Numbered from the stretch's first letter, positions 22,098-33,201 are shown. The stretch: 64,000 nt of DNA from Zelonia costaricensis (GCA_030849075.1 JASAOO010003555.1:62001-126000), one strand, 5' to 3'. The notes: generated by a model not told the origin, from the sequence alone. Numbers and translations are program-made.

Positions 22098-22634
22098 ATG
22101 CGGATTTCGAGAGACACCGTCACTGCGCAGTTGGATGTGTCGGCTGCTGTGCGCGGGTGGCACAAGCGCACGTGCTGCGCGCTGCACCCACTGCGTCGAT
22201 CGTGTGCAGGCCGCGAGTCCCCTCCCACCTCGGCGGCAGCTGGACGTGGCGTGCCCGCCCTTCGCGAGCCCCCACAGAAGCGGTGCCCGCGTGGTGCGCG
22301 AGAGCCAGCAGCAAGGGCTTCACCGCAGGGACAGCGTCCCCACCCGCGGGGTGTGCCCAGGGCTGGAGCTCAGTCCGCGCCGTCGTCGCCTGAACGGCGT
22401 CCCCCTCCTCTTCCCCTCTCGAGACACGTCACTTTCCCGCTCCGCCGTGCCGTCTCTCGTACGCGCCCTGACGCCAGTGTCCACAACGTGCACGGCCCTC
22501 TCACCCCACCCCACCCCTCCATCCCCGCCCCCCCCGCCCGCGCCGGGCTTTTCACCACAACCCTGTCGTCACCACACGCACGCAGTTGCATACGTACACA
22601 TCGCAGAGCCTTGTACCTCGGTGTGCACACGTGA
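22098..22634 (+). CDS. Doubtful small hypothetical ORF (178 aa)
   Basis: This ATG-initiated frame follows a polypyrimidine-AG site by 32 nt and ends about 100 nt before the metacaspase start. The first 60 residues look mildly protein-like (basic, with several Cys). The rest is Pro/Arg/Ser/His-rich, as expected from translating C-rich intergenic DNA, and its codon third positions are less biased than in the genes around it. No domain is recognisable. It may be a chance open frame or an upstream ORF in a long metacaspase leader. Confidence 0.2.
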   Translation: MRISRDTVTAQLDVSAAVRGWHKRTCCALHPLRRSCAGRESPPTSAAAGRGVPALREPPQKRCPRGAREPAARASPQGQRPHPRGVPRAGAQSAPSSPERRPPPLPLSRHVTFPLRRAVSRTRPDASVHNVHGPLTPPHPSIPAPPARAGLFTTTLSSPHARSCIRTHRRALYLGVHT

Positions 22635-22668
22635 AGGTCCCCGCTTCTTCCCGCCACCACGCACTGCG

Positions 22669-22689
22669 CTCCTTCTCTCTACACCTCAG
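22669..22689 (+). promoter_or_regulatory. Candidate spliced-leader acceptor for the metacaspase
   Basis: A CT tract ends in ACCTCAG with AG at 22688-22689, giving a 5' UTR of about 44 nt. Confidence 0.5.
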
Positions 22690-22733
22690 CTTCAACGCAT
22701 TCGCTGTAGCGCCACCGCATACGGACGCCAGTC

Positions 22734-23834
22734 ATGGGCTTCGACATCAACTGCCTCTACGCGCTGTGCGGCGCGGCGTTCTCGAGCAGCGATGCGAGGG
22801 GCAACATCAACTGGATGCAGCTCGGCCTGAACCTTGTGCAGGTGGCCGGGCCGTACGTCGTCTCCTACATCGGCGAGGTGGCCCGCCCGGACCCGGTGAA
22901 CGTGGCGGCAGCCTTTCAAGACGCCGACACGGCGGAGAGCTTCAAGCCGTACGAGGCGCCCCCGTACGAGAAGGGTAACGTGCGGGCGCTGCTGATCGGG
23001 ATCAACTACTACGGCACCTCGGCGGAGCTGAGCGGGTGCGTGAACGATGTGCGGCAGGTGATGGCCAGCTTCGAGAAGACGGGCTTCCCCATCGACGAGT
23101 TGGCGACTCTCGTGGATGAGAGCGACTTCCCCAACGTGACCGCCTTGCCGAACCGCGCGAACATCATTAAGTACATGGCGTGGCTGGTGAAGGGCGCCAA
23201 GGCTGGCGACGTCCTCTTCATGCACTACAGCGGGCACGGGTCGCAGACCAAGTCGAAGGATGAGTACGAGGAATACGATCAGGTGATCTGCCCGATGGAC
23301 TACGCCACCGCCGGCTGCATCCTCGACAACGATCTCTTCGCCATCTTGGTCAAGAACCTGCCGGCCGGCGTGCGCCTCACGGTGCTGTTCGACTGCTGCC
23401 ACTCGGGCAGCATGCTTGACCTGCCGTACTCCTTCGTGGGTGGCAGCGGCGTGAGCAGCGGCCAGACGTACCACATGAAGCAGATCCGCCAGAACAACTT
23501 CAGCGCCGGTGACGCGCTGATGATCTCCGGCTGCATGGACACGCAGACCTCCGCCGACGTTGGCAACACCGCCACAATGGGCAACGGCACGACGGGTGCT
23601 GGCGGGGCGGCGACGCAGTGTCTGACGTACATCCTGCTCAACACGAAGGGCTTGTCGTACACCGACACGATGGTGAAGACGCGCGAGATGCTTGTCAAGA
23701 AGAATTTTGACCAGGTGCCGCAGCTGAGCGCCTCGAAGCCGATCAACCTCGACGCCCCCTTCTCCCTCGTGCAGCCGTTCAAGGTGGACAGCACCATGAA
23801 GCGCTCCCTGCCCCGGCAGTTCCAGTTGACGTGA
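22734..23834 (+). CDS. MCA: Metacaspase (clan CD, family C14B), catalytically intact
   Basis: This is a Ca2+-dependent Arg/Lys-specific cysteine peptidase of 366 residues. The dyad is intact: His168 in HYSGHGSQ and Cys222 in FDCCHSGS. Aligning from memory with T. brucei MCA2, its Ca2+-site aspartates correspond to Asp182, Asp198 and Asp229 here, while the fourth position is Asn199 instead of Asp. The protein is compact and lacks the Pro/Gln-rich C-terminal extension of the Leishmania MCA5-type enzyme, so it belongs with the short MCA2/3/4 type. The N-terminus, MGFDINCLYALCG, has Gly2 followed by Cys7 and Cys12, a possible myristoylation plus palmitoylation signal; T. brucei MCA4 is dually acylated but lacks the catalytic Cys. 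A role in membrane-associated proteolysis is inference. It sits between CysRS and a helicase. Confidence 0.95.
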   Translation: MGFDINCLYALCGAAFSSSDARGNINWMQLGLNLVQVAGPYVVSYIGEVARPDPVNVAAAFQDADTAESFKPYEAPPYEKGNVRALLIGINYYGTSAELSGCVNDVRQVMASFEKTGFPIDELATLVDESDFPNVTALPNRANIIKYMAWLVKGAKAGDVLFMHYSGHGSQTKSKDEYEEYDQVICPMDYATAGCILDNDLFAILVKNLPAGVRLTVLFDCCHSGSMLDLPYSFVGGSGVSSGQTYHMKQIRQNNFSAGDALMISGCMDTQTSADVGNTATMGNGTTGAGGAATQCLTYILLNTKGLSYTDTMVKTREMLVKKNFDQVPQLSASKPINLDAPFSLVQPFKVDSTMKRSLPRQFQLT

Positions 23835-24727
23835 AACACGCACACACGCACGCAGAGGAGTGTTTTACTGGACGTGGCGTACAGCGTGGTCGGAGTGCAG
23901 GCGGGCATGCGTCCCCCTCCTCCCCCCACCCTCTCACGTGCCGAGGTCAACACATGTGACCAGCAAGCTGTCCCTGTCTCCTTCCTTCTGACAGGGTCAC
24001 AGGTGCCGTGTAATGCCTGCTTGGTGTTCTCGAGCTTCGCGCGGTCTTGAGGAGGGGGGGGGACGGAGAAGGATCAGCGCGCGTGCAGACCCCCGACGTC
24101 GTCTGCCTCTCCCCGCCCCGACCCCACGCCACTTTCGTCCCTTTCTACGTGTGTCGCACGGTCGCGCCTAACTCCCTAAGGCGCCTCTCTTCACCGATCT
24201 ACCGGCGCGCTTCATCACATATTCGGTGGCGGTGTAAAGCTTCGCAATGCAGTTGTGCACATGTCTGTTTGCATTGGTGCTGATATTTTACCGTGTGTGA
24301 TCTCTCTGTGTTTGTGTGTGCGTGTGTGTGCAGCGCTCCTGCACCCTTTTTTTGAGAGGGGCAGGCGCCGCCGCGGCCCCCCCCCCCCCACCCACCCACC
24401 CACCCCCAGTGCTGGGGTTTACCCGCGCGTGCCGCTCGATGTGTCACTGGAAGCCGCTGTGGGGTGCGGTGCCTGCGTGGCCTGCGGTCACGTAAGCGCA
24501 CGCTCACGCTTTCCAGCTCCTTTCCCTCCCCCTCACCGCCTCTCTCAACTCTGTTGCCGAGCGCTTCGTAGATCCCACAGAAAAGCCTCTTCCACCACAC
24601 CTCTCGGCAGGCGGCGTTGCGCTTCTTTTGAAGGGCGTGGATTGCAGTGTGCCACAGCTTCTGTTCGTGTTTGTGTGTTCGTCTCTGTCTGTGTGCTGAC
24701 TTGTGCGCTAATGTCTTCTGCATGTGC

Positions 24728-24873
24728 GCCGTTGCCATCCCACCTCCCCTCCTTCTCCTTCTCTTTCTCTCTTCCCATCATCTTTGCGCATCCCTTGCTC
24801 CCCCGTGCCACCTTCTGTGTTTCCTTGCCTTGACTTCTTCACTGCGTTCTCCTCCCCGCCTCACGACACACGC
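24728..24873 (+). promoter_or_regulatory. Long polypyrimidine tract and candidate acceptor for the helicase
   Basis: One of the longest pure-looking T/C tracts in the window (about 24728-24862) leads to AG at 24872-24873. If used, the leader would contain the out-of-frame ATG at 24890. A second CT-rich tract at about 25250-25315, with AG at 25330 or earlier, would instead favour initiation at 25339. Confidence 0.4.
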
Positions 24874-24889
24874 GAGGTGCACAACGAAG

Positions 24890-25078
24890 ATGTACCACAG
24901 CCGCACCCCCGTCCCCACGGAGGAGTCCTGCCTCGATCTCTCTCTCTCCGTCGGGTCCCCCCCCCCCCACCACCACCACCACCTTGACGGCGGGAGAGGC
25001 GATCCGCGGCGTCGCGCGAGGCCTCCGCGGTGCCGCACGCAGCCGCCTTGCCTTGGCACACCGTGTTCCCGTCCCTAG
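24890..25078 (+). other. Possible upstream ORF in the helicase leader (62 codons)
   Basis: This ATG frame is out of frame with the helicase and stops 14 nt before the ATG at 25093. It includes a His run from CAC repeats (24970-24982). If the mRNA begins at the acceptor near 24873, ribosomes would meet this frame first. Confidence 0.3.
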
Positions 25079-25092
25079 AACATCCCCCGCGC

Positions 25093-27295
25093 ATGCTGAC
25101 ATGGACCCCTGCCCTCCTTCACCGAATCCCCCTTCCCGTGCGTGCCTCCTCCCACGCTGCCTCGTCTCACTTCGCCCCTCCCCCCACGCCCACGTGGGAA
25201 GAGAGCAGCAGCAGGCGGCAGCCCCACCTCTGCCCTCCCCCACTCACTCCACCTCCACCTCCACCTCCACCCGCCCACCTCCCAGCCCACTCCTCGCTGT
25301 GTTCCTCTTCTTCTTCGCCGACGCCGCGCAGGCCCTGCATGTGGCTCGCATGTCGCCGCAACTCTGCAGTCGTGTCGGCGGCCGCGGCAGCCACAGCCGC
25401 GTGCCCGCCGCACCGCCGCAGCTCCTCCGCCGCCCCCAATGACGGCAGAGTACGCCTAAGCACCAGCCCCCCAGCGCCATCTGGCGCACAGCCGTGCGCG
25501 CCAGCCGTGCGTGTTGCGTGCTCAGCGGCGCACCCGCTGCGCCCCACGCAGCTCCTCCGCGCGGCGAGGCGGCGCAACGACGCGCCACACAGCGCCGACG
25601 CAGCACCTCCGCCTCCCCAGACTCCTGCACCAACGGCAGTGGAGCCGAGCACGGAGCCGTCGATAACGAGACCGGCGACAAGCGCAGAGGCTGGAAGCAA
25701 GACCACGGACCTCCTTCGCAGCATCGCGCGGCGCGGCGGCGGGGCCGTGCGGCCGCGTCCTCGGCCACACCAGGATGCCCGTACTGCGCCCTCTACCGCG
25801 GCACTCGCCGCACTGCTGCGCCCCGCTGCACCGCCAGCTGCCAACAGGCACAACGCCACTGCTGATGCGCCCGCGCCGTCGGCGCCGCCGCCCAGTCCGC
25901 CGCCGTCCCGCGCGCTCCTGCAGAAGCTTCTCCACACGATTCGAACCGAGAAGCGCGTGCACTGGGACGCTCTCACGGCGCACCATCCGGAGGTGTTGCG
26001 CATGCCATTGTACGAGTGCCGCACCGAGTGGGTCACGCAGCAGTGCTCGCACGGCAGCGCCACCCCGATGTCCACCGACCCCTCGGTCCAGGTGCGGACG
26101 ACCGATGGCCACAGCATGGCGCCAGAGTCGCTCCCGCCGCTGCTGCTCTGCACCGCCGCCACCGGGACGGGAAAGAGCGCCCTCATCCCCCTCCTCGCGC
26201 TCGACGCACACTGGGCAGCGCTGGAGCACCGACTCGTGCGCACGCTCCGTCTTCTCGACGACGGCGCAACGGCTGCGGACGGCGCCGCGTCGGCGTTTCC
26301 GACCGACTCGCGCGCCGCCTTCATTGCGGAGTTCACGCGGTGCAGCAGCGTGTGCATCCTTGTCAGCCAGCCCACCCGTGTCGCCTGCGCGGAGCTGGCC
26401 GCCTACACGAGTGCCCTGCTCGACGCTGGCCGCTCGCCGCCGGCGACACCAGCGGAGGCTCCTGCAGCCGGCGCACCGGCGCACCGCAGCGAGCTCGTCG
26501 GCAAGCGCATCGGCTTCGCCGTGGGCGGCGACGTTCGCTTCTGTGCCGCCACGGAGATCGTGTTTGCCACACCGGGGTACGTGCTGAACGCGCTGCAGCT
26601 GGCGCCCCGCGCCCCGCCGAGTCGGCCGAGGCTGACGCCGACGACGCTGATGGTGGACGAGGCGCACTGCCGCGATATGGAGACGGACGCCCTCCTCGCC
26701 TGGGTGAAGCTGTCACAGGGAAGGCTGGTGCGAGAAATGCCGCGGCTGCGTCAGTACTACGTGATGTCGGCCACCATGCACCTGCACGCCATGTACGCGT
26801 ACCTCGCCCAGCCCGCGCGCCTCGCCGGCAGCGTAGAGACCGCCGCACCGAGTGCCGCCTCGGTGCGGCCGCCGCTCGTGCTCCTCCTTTCCCCCGCGCA
26901 GCGCGCGCACGCGCGGCGGTGGTGGCGCACACGGGGCACCTCAGCGCCGGCGAGCGGCGGCGGTCCGTCTGACGCCGAGGTCGATGCAGCCCTGATGGTT
27001 GCCGTGCACGCGGACGCGAGCGTGCGTGCAGCCGTCCTGCGACGCATCGAGGTGGCGGACCTCTGCGGTGACACCGATGGCAGCGCTGGCGCGGTCGGCT
27101 CGGCGCCGGCGGACGTCGCGCGGAGCACCGGTGGGGCCGCGGTGGTGATCGCCACGCGGCCCCACCGCGTTGAGCGATACTTCGTGGATGACCTCGACCC
27201 CGCGCATGGCCGCTTCGCCGAGTCCCGCGTCCTCTTCGGTGATCGAGGAGCCGCGAGTGGAGGCGGCGGCGGTCATGGCGCTGCGAGCCCAAGCG

Positions 27296-27331
<36 letters not shown>

Positions 27332-30300
27332 GTGCGACGGGGTCGGGCACGCCGCTGTGCCTTTCGCGCGATGGAGAGGCGGCGCGGCAGCACCTGTGCA
27401 GTCTCCTGGGCACCCGCGCGTCTGCGTACGCGATGCAGTCCACGGTGGCGCAGGCGCTGGTCACCTTTCTGCTGCAGCTGCTGCAGGCAGCGCGGTGTCG
27501 CTGGGTGGTGGACGCAGAGGCGCCACCAGCGTCGCCTGCATCGGCGCCACCGGCAGACACGCCCGTGACGGTGCTGCTGTTTGTGGCTGGCCTGGGCGAG
27601 CTGCAGTTCATCACACAGGCTTTGGAGCGGGTGTGCGACATGACGCTGCCGGCGCCCGCCCGCACCAACACCCATCGGGCCTCGCCGGCCCCGGCCTCGT
27701 CCGCGTTGGGCACCGCGGCGGCGCCGGTGCTCCGGCACGGGGCGGAGGTCTTCTCCCTCGGTCTGCTGCACTCGAGTGCCGTGGGCAGCCCGCAGGAGCA
27801 GCTCGCCGCCACCGAGCGGGCCGGCGCGCCGCTGCGGCTGCTGATCGCCACGAACGTCGCCGAGAGCTCCCTGACCATACCAAACACCCGCATCGTCGTG
27901 GACACGTGTCTCGAGCGGCGCGTCCGGGCGGACGACGTCACCGGCGCCACGCACGTACGCACGGCGTTTGTGTCGCCGAGCGGGCTGCGGCAGCGCTGCG
28001 GCCGCGTCGGGCGCACTGGGGACGGCATCGTCATCCACCTCGCGCCGCGGTCCTTCGTGCTGCCCGAGTACGCGGACGCGGAGGCAGGGCTGCGCGCCGG
28101 GGAGGGCGGCGGGCCCGCCGCGTCCAGCCACGCGACGCGCGCATCGGACGAGCTCGAGGCGCTGCCCGACGGCGCTACCGCCGTGTTGCTGCGCATGAAG
28201 TACCTCTTTCCCGCCGTAAGCACGGCCCTCGCCGCGCTGCCGTCGCCGCCACGTGCGAGTCAGGCGCGGCTGGCGCTCGAGCAGCTCGCGGATGCGGAGC
28301 TGCTGCTCTTGCCAGAGGGCGTCGAAGGCGACGGAGCGGGAACGGAGGGCAGCGGCGCGCCGCACCTCCGCCACCTTCTCGATGCGAGCGTCCTGACCGC
28401 CAAGGGCCGCCTCGTCGCCAGCCTCCCGCTGCCACACGAGAACGCCATCCTCGTCTATCACGGGCTTCAGTTCCACTGCGTGGAGGACGCCGTGCTGATC
28501 GCCTGCGCCACGGCAGTGCCGTCGCTCTTCGTAACCGCGCGGGTTTCGCCCTTCAGCGCGGTGCAGGTCGGCGAGCGGCGGTGGACCGCCTCGCACTACG
28601 CCGCGCGGCGCCCCGAGCTGGACCTGAAGCCGGCGCTGTCGCCGCTCGAGCAGTTCTACCGCGCGCTGTGGGTGCAGCGCGACCTCGCCGGCTTCGCGGT
28701 GCCGCAGGAGTCGCCCGACGCGGCTGCGGCATCGCCTCCCTCGGGCCGGCGGCGCACCGAGTACCTGAGTGAGCCGCTGCTGCTGCGGGCGCTGCTGCGG
28801 CAGTGGTACGCGTTCTCGAATGGCGAGGCGTGCGTGCGGTTCATCGCGTCGCACGGGGTCAACCGCACCGCCCTGCGGCAGGTGGACGGCCTCGTCGCGC
28901 TGTGTTGTGGGCGACTCATCCGACTTCTCCAGAAGCAGCAGAGCCGCTCGGCCGACGGGCACGGCGATGCGGCACCCCCGCTGCACCTTCACGTACCCGA
29001 AGACGCCGAGTCGGAGGTGGACTTTGGGGTGTACGTCAGCGACGACAGCGCGGCGCCACCGATCGCGTTCCTCCGCGACTGGCCTGACGGTGTGCGGGAC
29101 CAGGTGCTGCGCTCGCTGCGCCGCCTGCACCGCGTCGCCCAGCACCGCGCCGGGCTGCGCCACAGCGGCCCGCACGGCCGCCTCGGGCTGCCGCAGTGGC
29201 ACGGCGACGACGAGCGGCTCGTGCGCCTGTGCAGCCAGCCGTACGTGGCGCCGCACGCCGCGGAGGACGGCTCGCGCTGGGTGAGTGCAGACACGGATGC
29301 TGATGATAGCCGCGGTGCGGGAGGTGGGTCGCGCAGTGCGCGGGATGCCGTGCGCCGCCACCCTAGCTTCACCTACTGGGGCGTCCGCATGGCCGCGCAG
29401 CAGCCGCTGTACCCGTCGCTCTACGCCGCCCACCACCTCACGAGCCGCGTGGCAGTGACACCGTCGCACACGGTGCCGCCGCCGCTCGTTGCCCGCGTCA
29501 CACAGGCGCGGCTGCCAGCGTACCGCCCGCCCCCGCCCCCGCCCCCGCCGATCCCGCCCGTCGTCTACGTGATGGGTCGCACGGAAGACCGCCTCTGCGG
29601 GGCGTTCGTGGCGGCCTACGGGCACCGCACGCTGCGCGGCGAGGACGGCGGGCACCGCTTCCACCACCGCCGGCTGCGACGCAACCTGCAGGCGCTGGAG
29701 CACGACGAGGCACACGTCTGCACGTTCCACGTCGACCTGCAAGGTCCGCAGCAGGAGCAGCAGCAGCACCAGCCCGTGAGTGAGCCACCCACCGTAGTGG
29801 GATCGGCAGAGGGGGTGGGGGAGGGCGAGCGGGGATGGTGTGCACCGCCGGCCGCCGTGGCAGCGCCGACCTCGTCGAGCTCGCCGCAGCGGTCAGAGGC
29901 GACAGCCGCGCTGATCCGTGCGGCCCTCGAGCCGTACCTGGCCGGTGCGGGGCTGCTGCAGCTGCATGTGTTCCAGCACAAGCGACTCGCCGTCGCCGCC
30001 CGCTTCGCCACGAGCGGCTTCCGTGGCCTGCTCGGTACCCACACGCTGCAGAACATCGTCCCATCCGCCAGCACGGCAGCGACCCCAGCGGCGCCGTCCA
30101 ACATGGGCAGCAGCGGCAGCAGCATCGCCCGCGGCGGCGCTGATGCCGGGGAAGAGGGCGGGCTTGCTGCTGTCGTGGAGGACTCGTGCCGTGGCAATGT
30201 CGTCAACGCGGCTCTCCTGCGGCCGACGGTGCTGCCAGCCGGCCTCAGGCCAGAAGACGTCAACGGTGGTCTGAGGACTCCACCGCCGCACGATGACCAC

Positions 30301-32751
30301 GGTCGCCGTGCTGGAGATGCGGCTCTGACCGCGTCAAGCAGCAGCAGCAGCAGCCATCACCACCCCTTCGTGCAGCTCGCACCCTTTGGAGTGAGCCTAC
30401 TCGTGGCTGCAACCGCGGGCAGCGGCGGCGGCTTCAGCGGCCTCCAACGCATCCCCGTGCCGCACACCGCGGTGCCGCCGCACAGCATTTCAGCCAGCAC
30501 GGACGGCGACACGGCAGGCCCTGCGGCGGCCGAGAAGTCGCCGCAGCCGGGTGCAGCCCCTACATCGATGGTGATGAGCGGCGCGGGGCGCTACGGTCTG
30601 GGGACTCGCGATCGGGCTGTCAGCTACGCCGATGCCGTGTCGGTCGGGTTGGCGCACTTGTTGCCGACTGCGGCAGACGGCTCGGTGAGCTCGGCGGCGG
30701 CGGTGTTCGCGCGCCGAGGTGGCGGCAACGCCACCGCTGCTCCCCTCCGCACGTCCGGCGAGGGCGCGGGGGAAGACGACATCGTGGCTGCCATGGAGGC
30801 CCCGCACGAGCACACACCAGAGCACGCGTCGACGTCGCCCCTGACGCTCAGCGTCATCCCGCCGGTGTACGTCACCCACAGCATCACCTGGCGGGTGCCG
30901 CTACCGGTGGCGGCGCCGCGACTCGCGCCTGCTGACCCGGAGCTGCCGTACTGTCCGCTGTGCAACCAGCTGTGCCCGAGCGCGGCACTGCTGCAGCAGC
31001 ACTTCAGCTCTGCCGCCCACCTTGACCACCTCTACCACGCCGTGCAGCTCGGGCTGCGGCACGAGCACCTCGCGGTGCTGTACGGCCTCCCCTCACCGCG
31101 GCCCACCGCCGCACCGCCTCCACAGGTCACCGCTGCGACCGCGAGCGATGGCAGTCGTAGCACGAGCCCCGCAATCCGCCACGTCGACGCCCACCGCGAG
31201 ACCCCTCCGGCATCTCCGCTGCCCCTCCTTTCCGTGCTCGGTGCCGCGGACGCGAACGGCGCCCACCGGCGACCCGTCGCTCAGCGCCTGCACCCGTGCT
31301 CTATCAACGCGCTGTCGTACCTCAACTGCCTGCAGGTGGACACGACGGCGGCGGCAGCAGCAGCGGCGAGTCCCCTCGCGGACCGAGCGACACCACTGGC
31401 GGTGGCGGGCAGCCTCGTCGCCTCGCACGGCGCAGGCGACGTCATACCGCCGCCGCACCTGCGGGCGAGTCGGACAGAGGCCAGCGCCGCCTCCGACTCG
31501 CTCGTCGCGCACCACGTGTGGGTGCTGAACTTCGCCACCGTGGGGGAGACGCCGCCGCGCCGCGCGCCCTCTGCCACCACCGCGAGCGCTTCCACAGGCT
31601 CCGCATCCCCGTCATCCTCACGGCATCCGCCTCCGCCGCAGCAGCAACAACCACCACCAACCGCGGCGCTCTGCATTGTTGCCGGCTACCTCGCGGCCGC
31701 CTCCACACAGGCGATGGTGGCGCTGCTGTTCAACCGCGCCCACACCCACCTGCACGCGGTGATGGTGTACGGCCTCGGCGTCTGGCGCCTGCCCACCCCG
31801 CTGCCCATGCAGCGGTACATGGGCGTGTTGGAGCACGTCAGCAACGGCGGTGGCTGGTCGGGGCTGCTCGTCCCGCTGCCCGGCAGCGGCACATCGACCG
31901 GCACAGCACACACACAAGATGGGGAGGGAGAGGCATGTGGCGTCGCGGAAGGGCTTCACTGGTGTGCGCCGGCGTCTGCCTGCGCGATGTCGATGGAGGA
32001 GAGTCCGGATGGCACGGCGTCCGCGCCCTCTAGTGCCGGCGCCGGGACGACCGCGGTGGCGGCGCGGGCCGTGGCGGACCGCGACGCGGTGGTGTCGGCC
32101 GCGCTGCTGCTCGTGCTGCACGAGTACGCGCAGGCGCGGCGCAGTGTGGTGATGCTGGTCGACTACGTGGAGCGGGTGCTGCACAAGCTGCAGCTGGCAT
32201 CCTTCGTGTCCTCCGCCGGGGCGCACGACGGTGCTCCCAGAGCAACACCCGCTGGTGTGCTAGTGGACTTCTTGCAGCGAGCGCGGCGGGGGCAGCAGGT
32301 GCAGTCGCTGCTGCGGGACGTCGGGTGCCTCTTCGCCACCCCGCCGAGTGCCCTGGCGGCCCTGACGGACACCGCGGAGACCGACAGCGACGCCGCCGCG
32401 CCACCAGAGGCGCCGCCGAGCAGCCCTCGCCTGTCGCTGGCTCGGCGGCTGTGCTACCGCGCACTGAGCAGTGAGGCGGCGTCGCTGGAGATGATGTTCA
32501 CGGTGCCTCCCGTCCTCCCGTCCGTCCTGCCGCCACCCGACTTCGCCGCTCGGCTTCGCCAGTTCTACGCGGCGCAACACACGCGGCGGTGGCGGCCGCG
32601 GCCGCCACCAGCGGCGCAGAGTCCCGTCTCGGCTTCGTCGAGGGGGCGGGAGGACCGCGCCGCCGCTCGCCGCACGCGTGGGCTGCAGCTGAGTAGGCCA
32701 ACGCGAAGGCATCGCAGGGGGCGAGCTACTGAGGACGACGAGCTGTTCTAG
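25093..32751 (+). CDS. Large DEAH-box (DExH) RNA helicase with a C2H2 finger
   Basis: This is a superfamily 2 NTP-dependent RNA helicase of the DEAH/RHA type, 2552 residues from ATG 25093. Motifs are intact: ATGTGKS (356-362), DEAH (522-525), SAT (559-561), a helicase C domain with TNVAESSLTIP, and QRCGRVGR (967-974), followed by an HA2-like helical region. Low-complexity inserts, including an Asn/Ser repeat near 736-748, separate the RecA domains. The very long C-terminal part contains a C2H2 finger with Cys1954, Cys1957, His1970 and His1976, then Ala/Ser/Pro-rich linkers. The C-terminus is basic. The N-terminus has no acidic residues for about 30 positions and is rich in Arg/Ser, so mitochondrial import is possible. 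An alternative start at 25339 (2470 aa) also looks presequence-like. It resembles the REH2 class in size, but orthology is not shown. Substrate is unknown. Confidence 0.93.
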
Positions 32752-32894
32752 GCTCTTGGGTGGGCTGCGTCGCGGAGTTGTGTGTGCGCCAGTGTGTGTA
32801 TGGTTGGGGCACAAGTGAAGTAGATTCTCACAGAAGATCTGCGCGCATCAGACGTGCATGCGGAGAGCTCTAACGTGTAAGATGAACTGCACAG

Positions 32895-32922
<28 letters not shown>
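32895..32922. repeat. (AC)n microsatellite, 28 bp
   Basis: An uninterrupted AC dinucleotide run in the spacer between the helicase and the SET-domain gene. Confidence 0.95.
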
Positions 32923-32926
<4 letters not shown>

Positions 32927-33142
32927 CGGTGGACAACAGCGATCTGGCGAGGTCAGGAAAGTCACTCACAGAAGGGTGTCGATCTGGGACCAAGTCCCAC
33001 GACACAGGCATCGGCTTGAATGATGGCGGCGCCTTCCCCCTCCTCTCTCTTCACCGGCGGTTGTGCCACCCCCCCCCCTCCACTCGCGACATCTTCTCTC
33101 CCTGCTGCGCGCATCTCCTGCTCCATACTGCTTGCCTCATGC

Positions 33143-33201
33143 AGCACGCCCCCCCCCCCCCATCCCTCCCTCCCTCCCCCCTCTCACACAAACGCGCACA
33201 G
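33143..33201 (+). promoter_or_regulatory. Candidate spliced-leader acceptor for the SET-domain gene
   Basis: A C/T-rich tract is followed by AG at 33200-33201, which leaves a 23-nt leader before ATG 33225. Confidence 0.4.

Larger units (their letters stand above)
20726..22733. other. 2-kb intergenic region with one weak small open frame
   Basis: GT-rich stretches (about 20768-20800, 21168-21215), C-runs near 21031-21050 and 21400-21415, and mixed sequence are present. The one gene-like feature is an ATG frame at 22098-22634 behind a good polypyrimidine-AG site. Otherwise I see nothing that looks coding. Confidence 0.55.
23835..25092. other. Intergenic region, helicase leader
   Basis: No independent gene is supported. 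It has a T-run at about 24347-24353, C-runs with CCCA repeats at 24378-24407, GT-rich stretches (about 24300-24332, 24664-24700), a long T/C-rich tract at 24728-24862, and a short upstream open frame at 24890-25078. Confidence 0.55.

Noticed and set aside
24964..24982. CAC repeat as part of an N-terminal His run of the helicase
   Set aside because: It lies out of frame with the helicase and upstream of its first in-frame ATG.
26941..29769. 942-codon minus-strand frame inside the helicase
   Set aside because: Antisense shadow; the sense strand carries intact helicase motifs.
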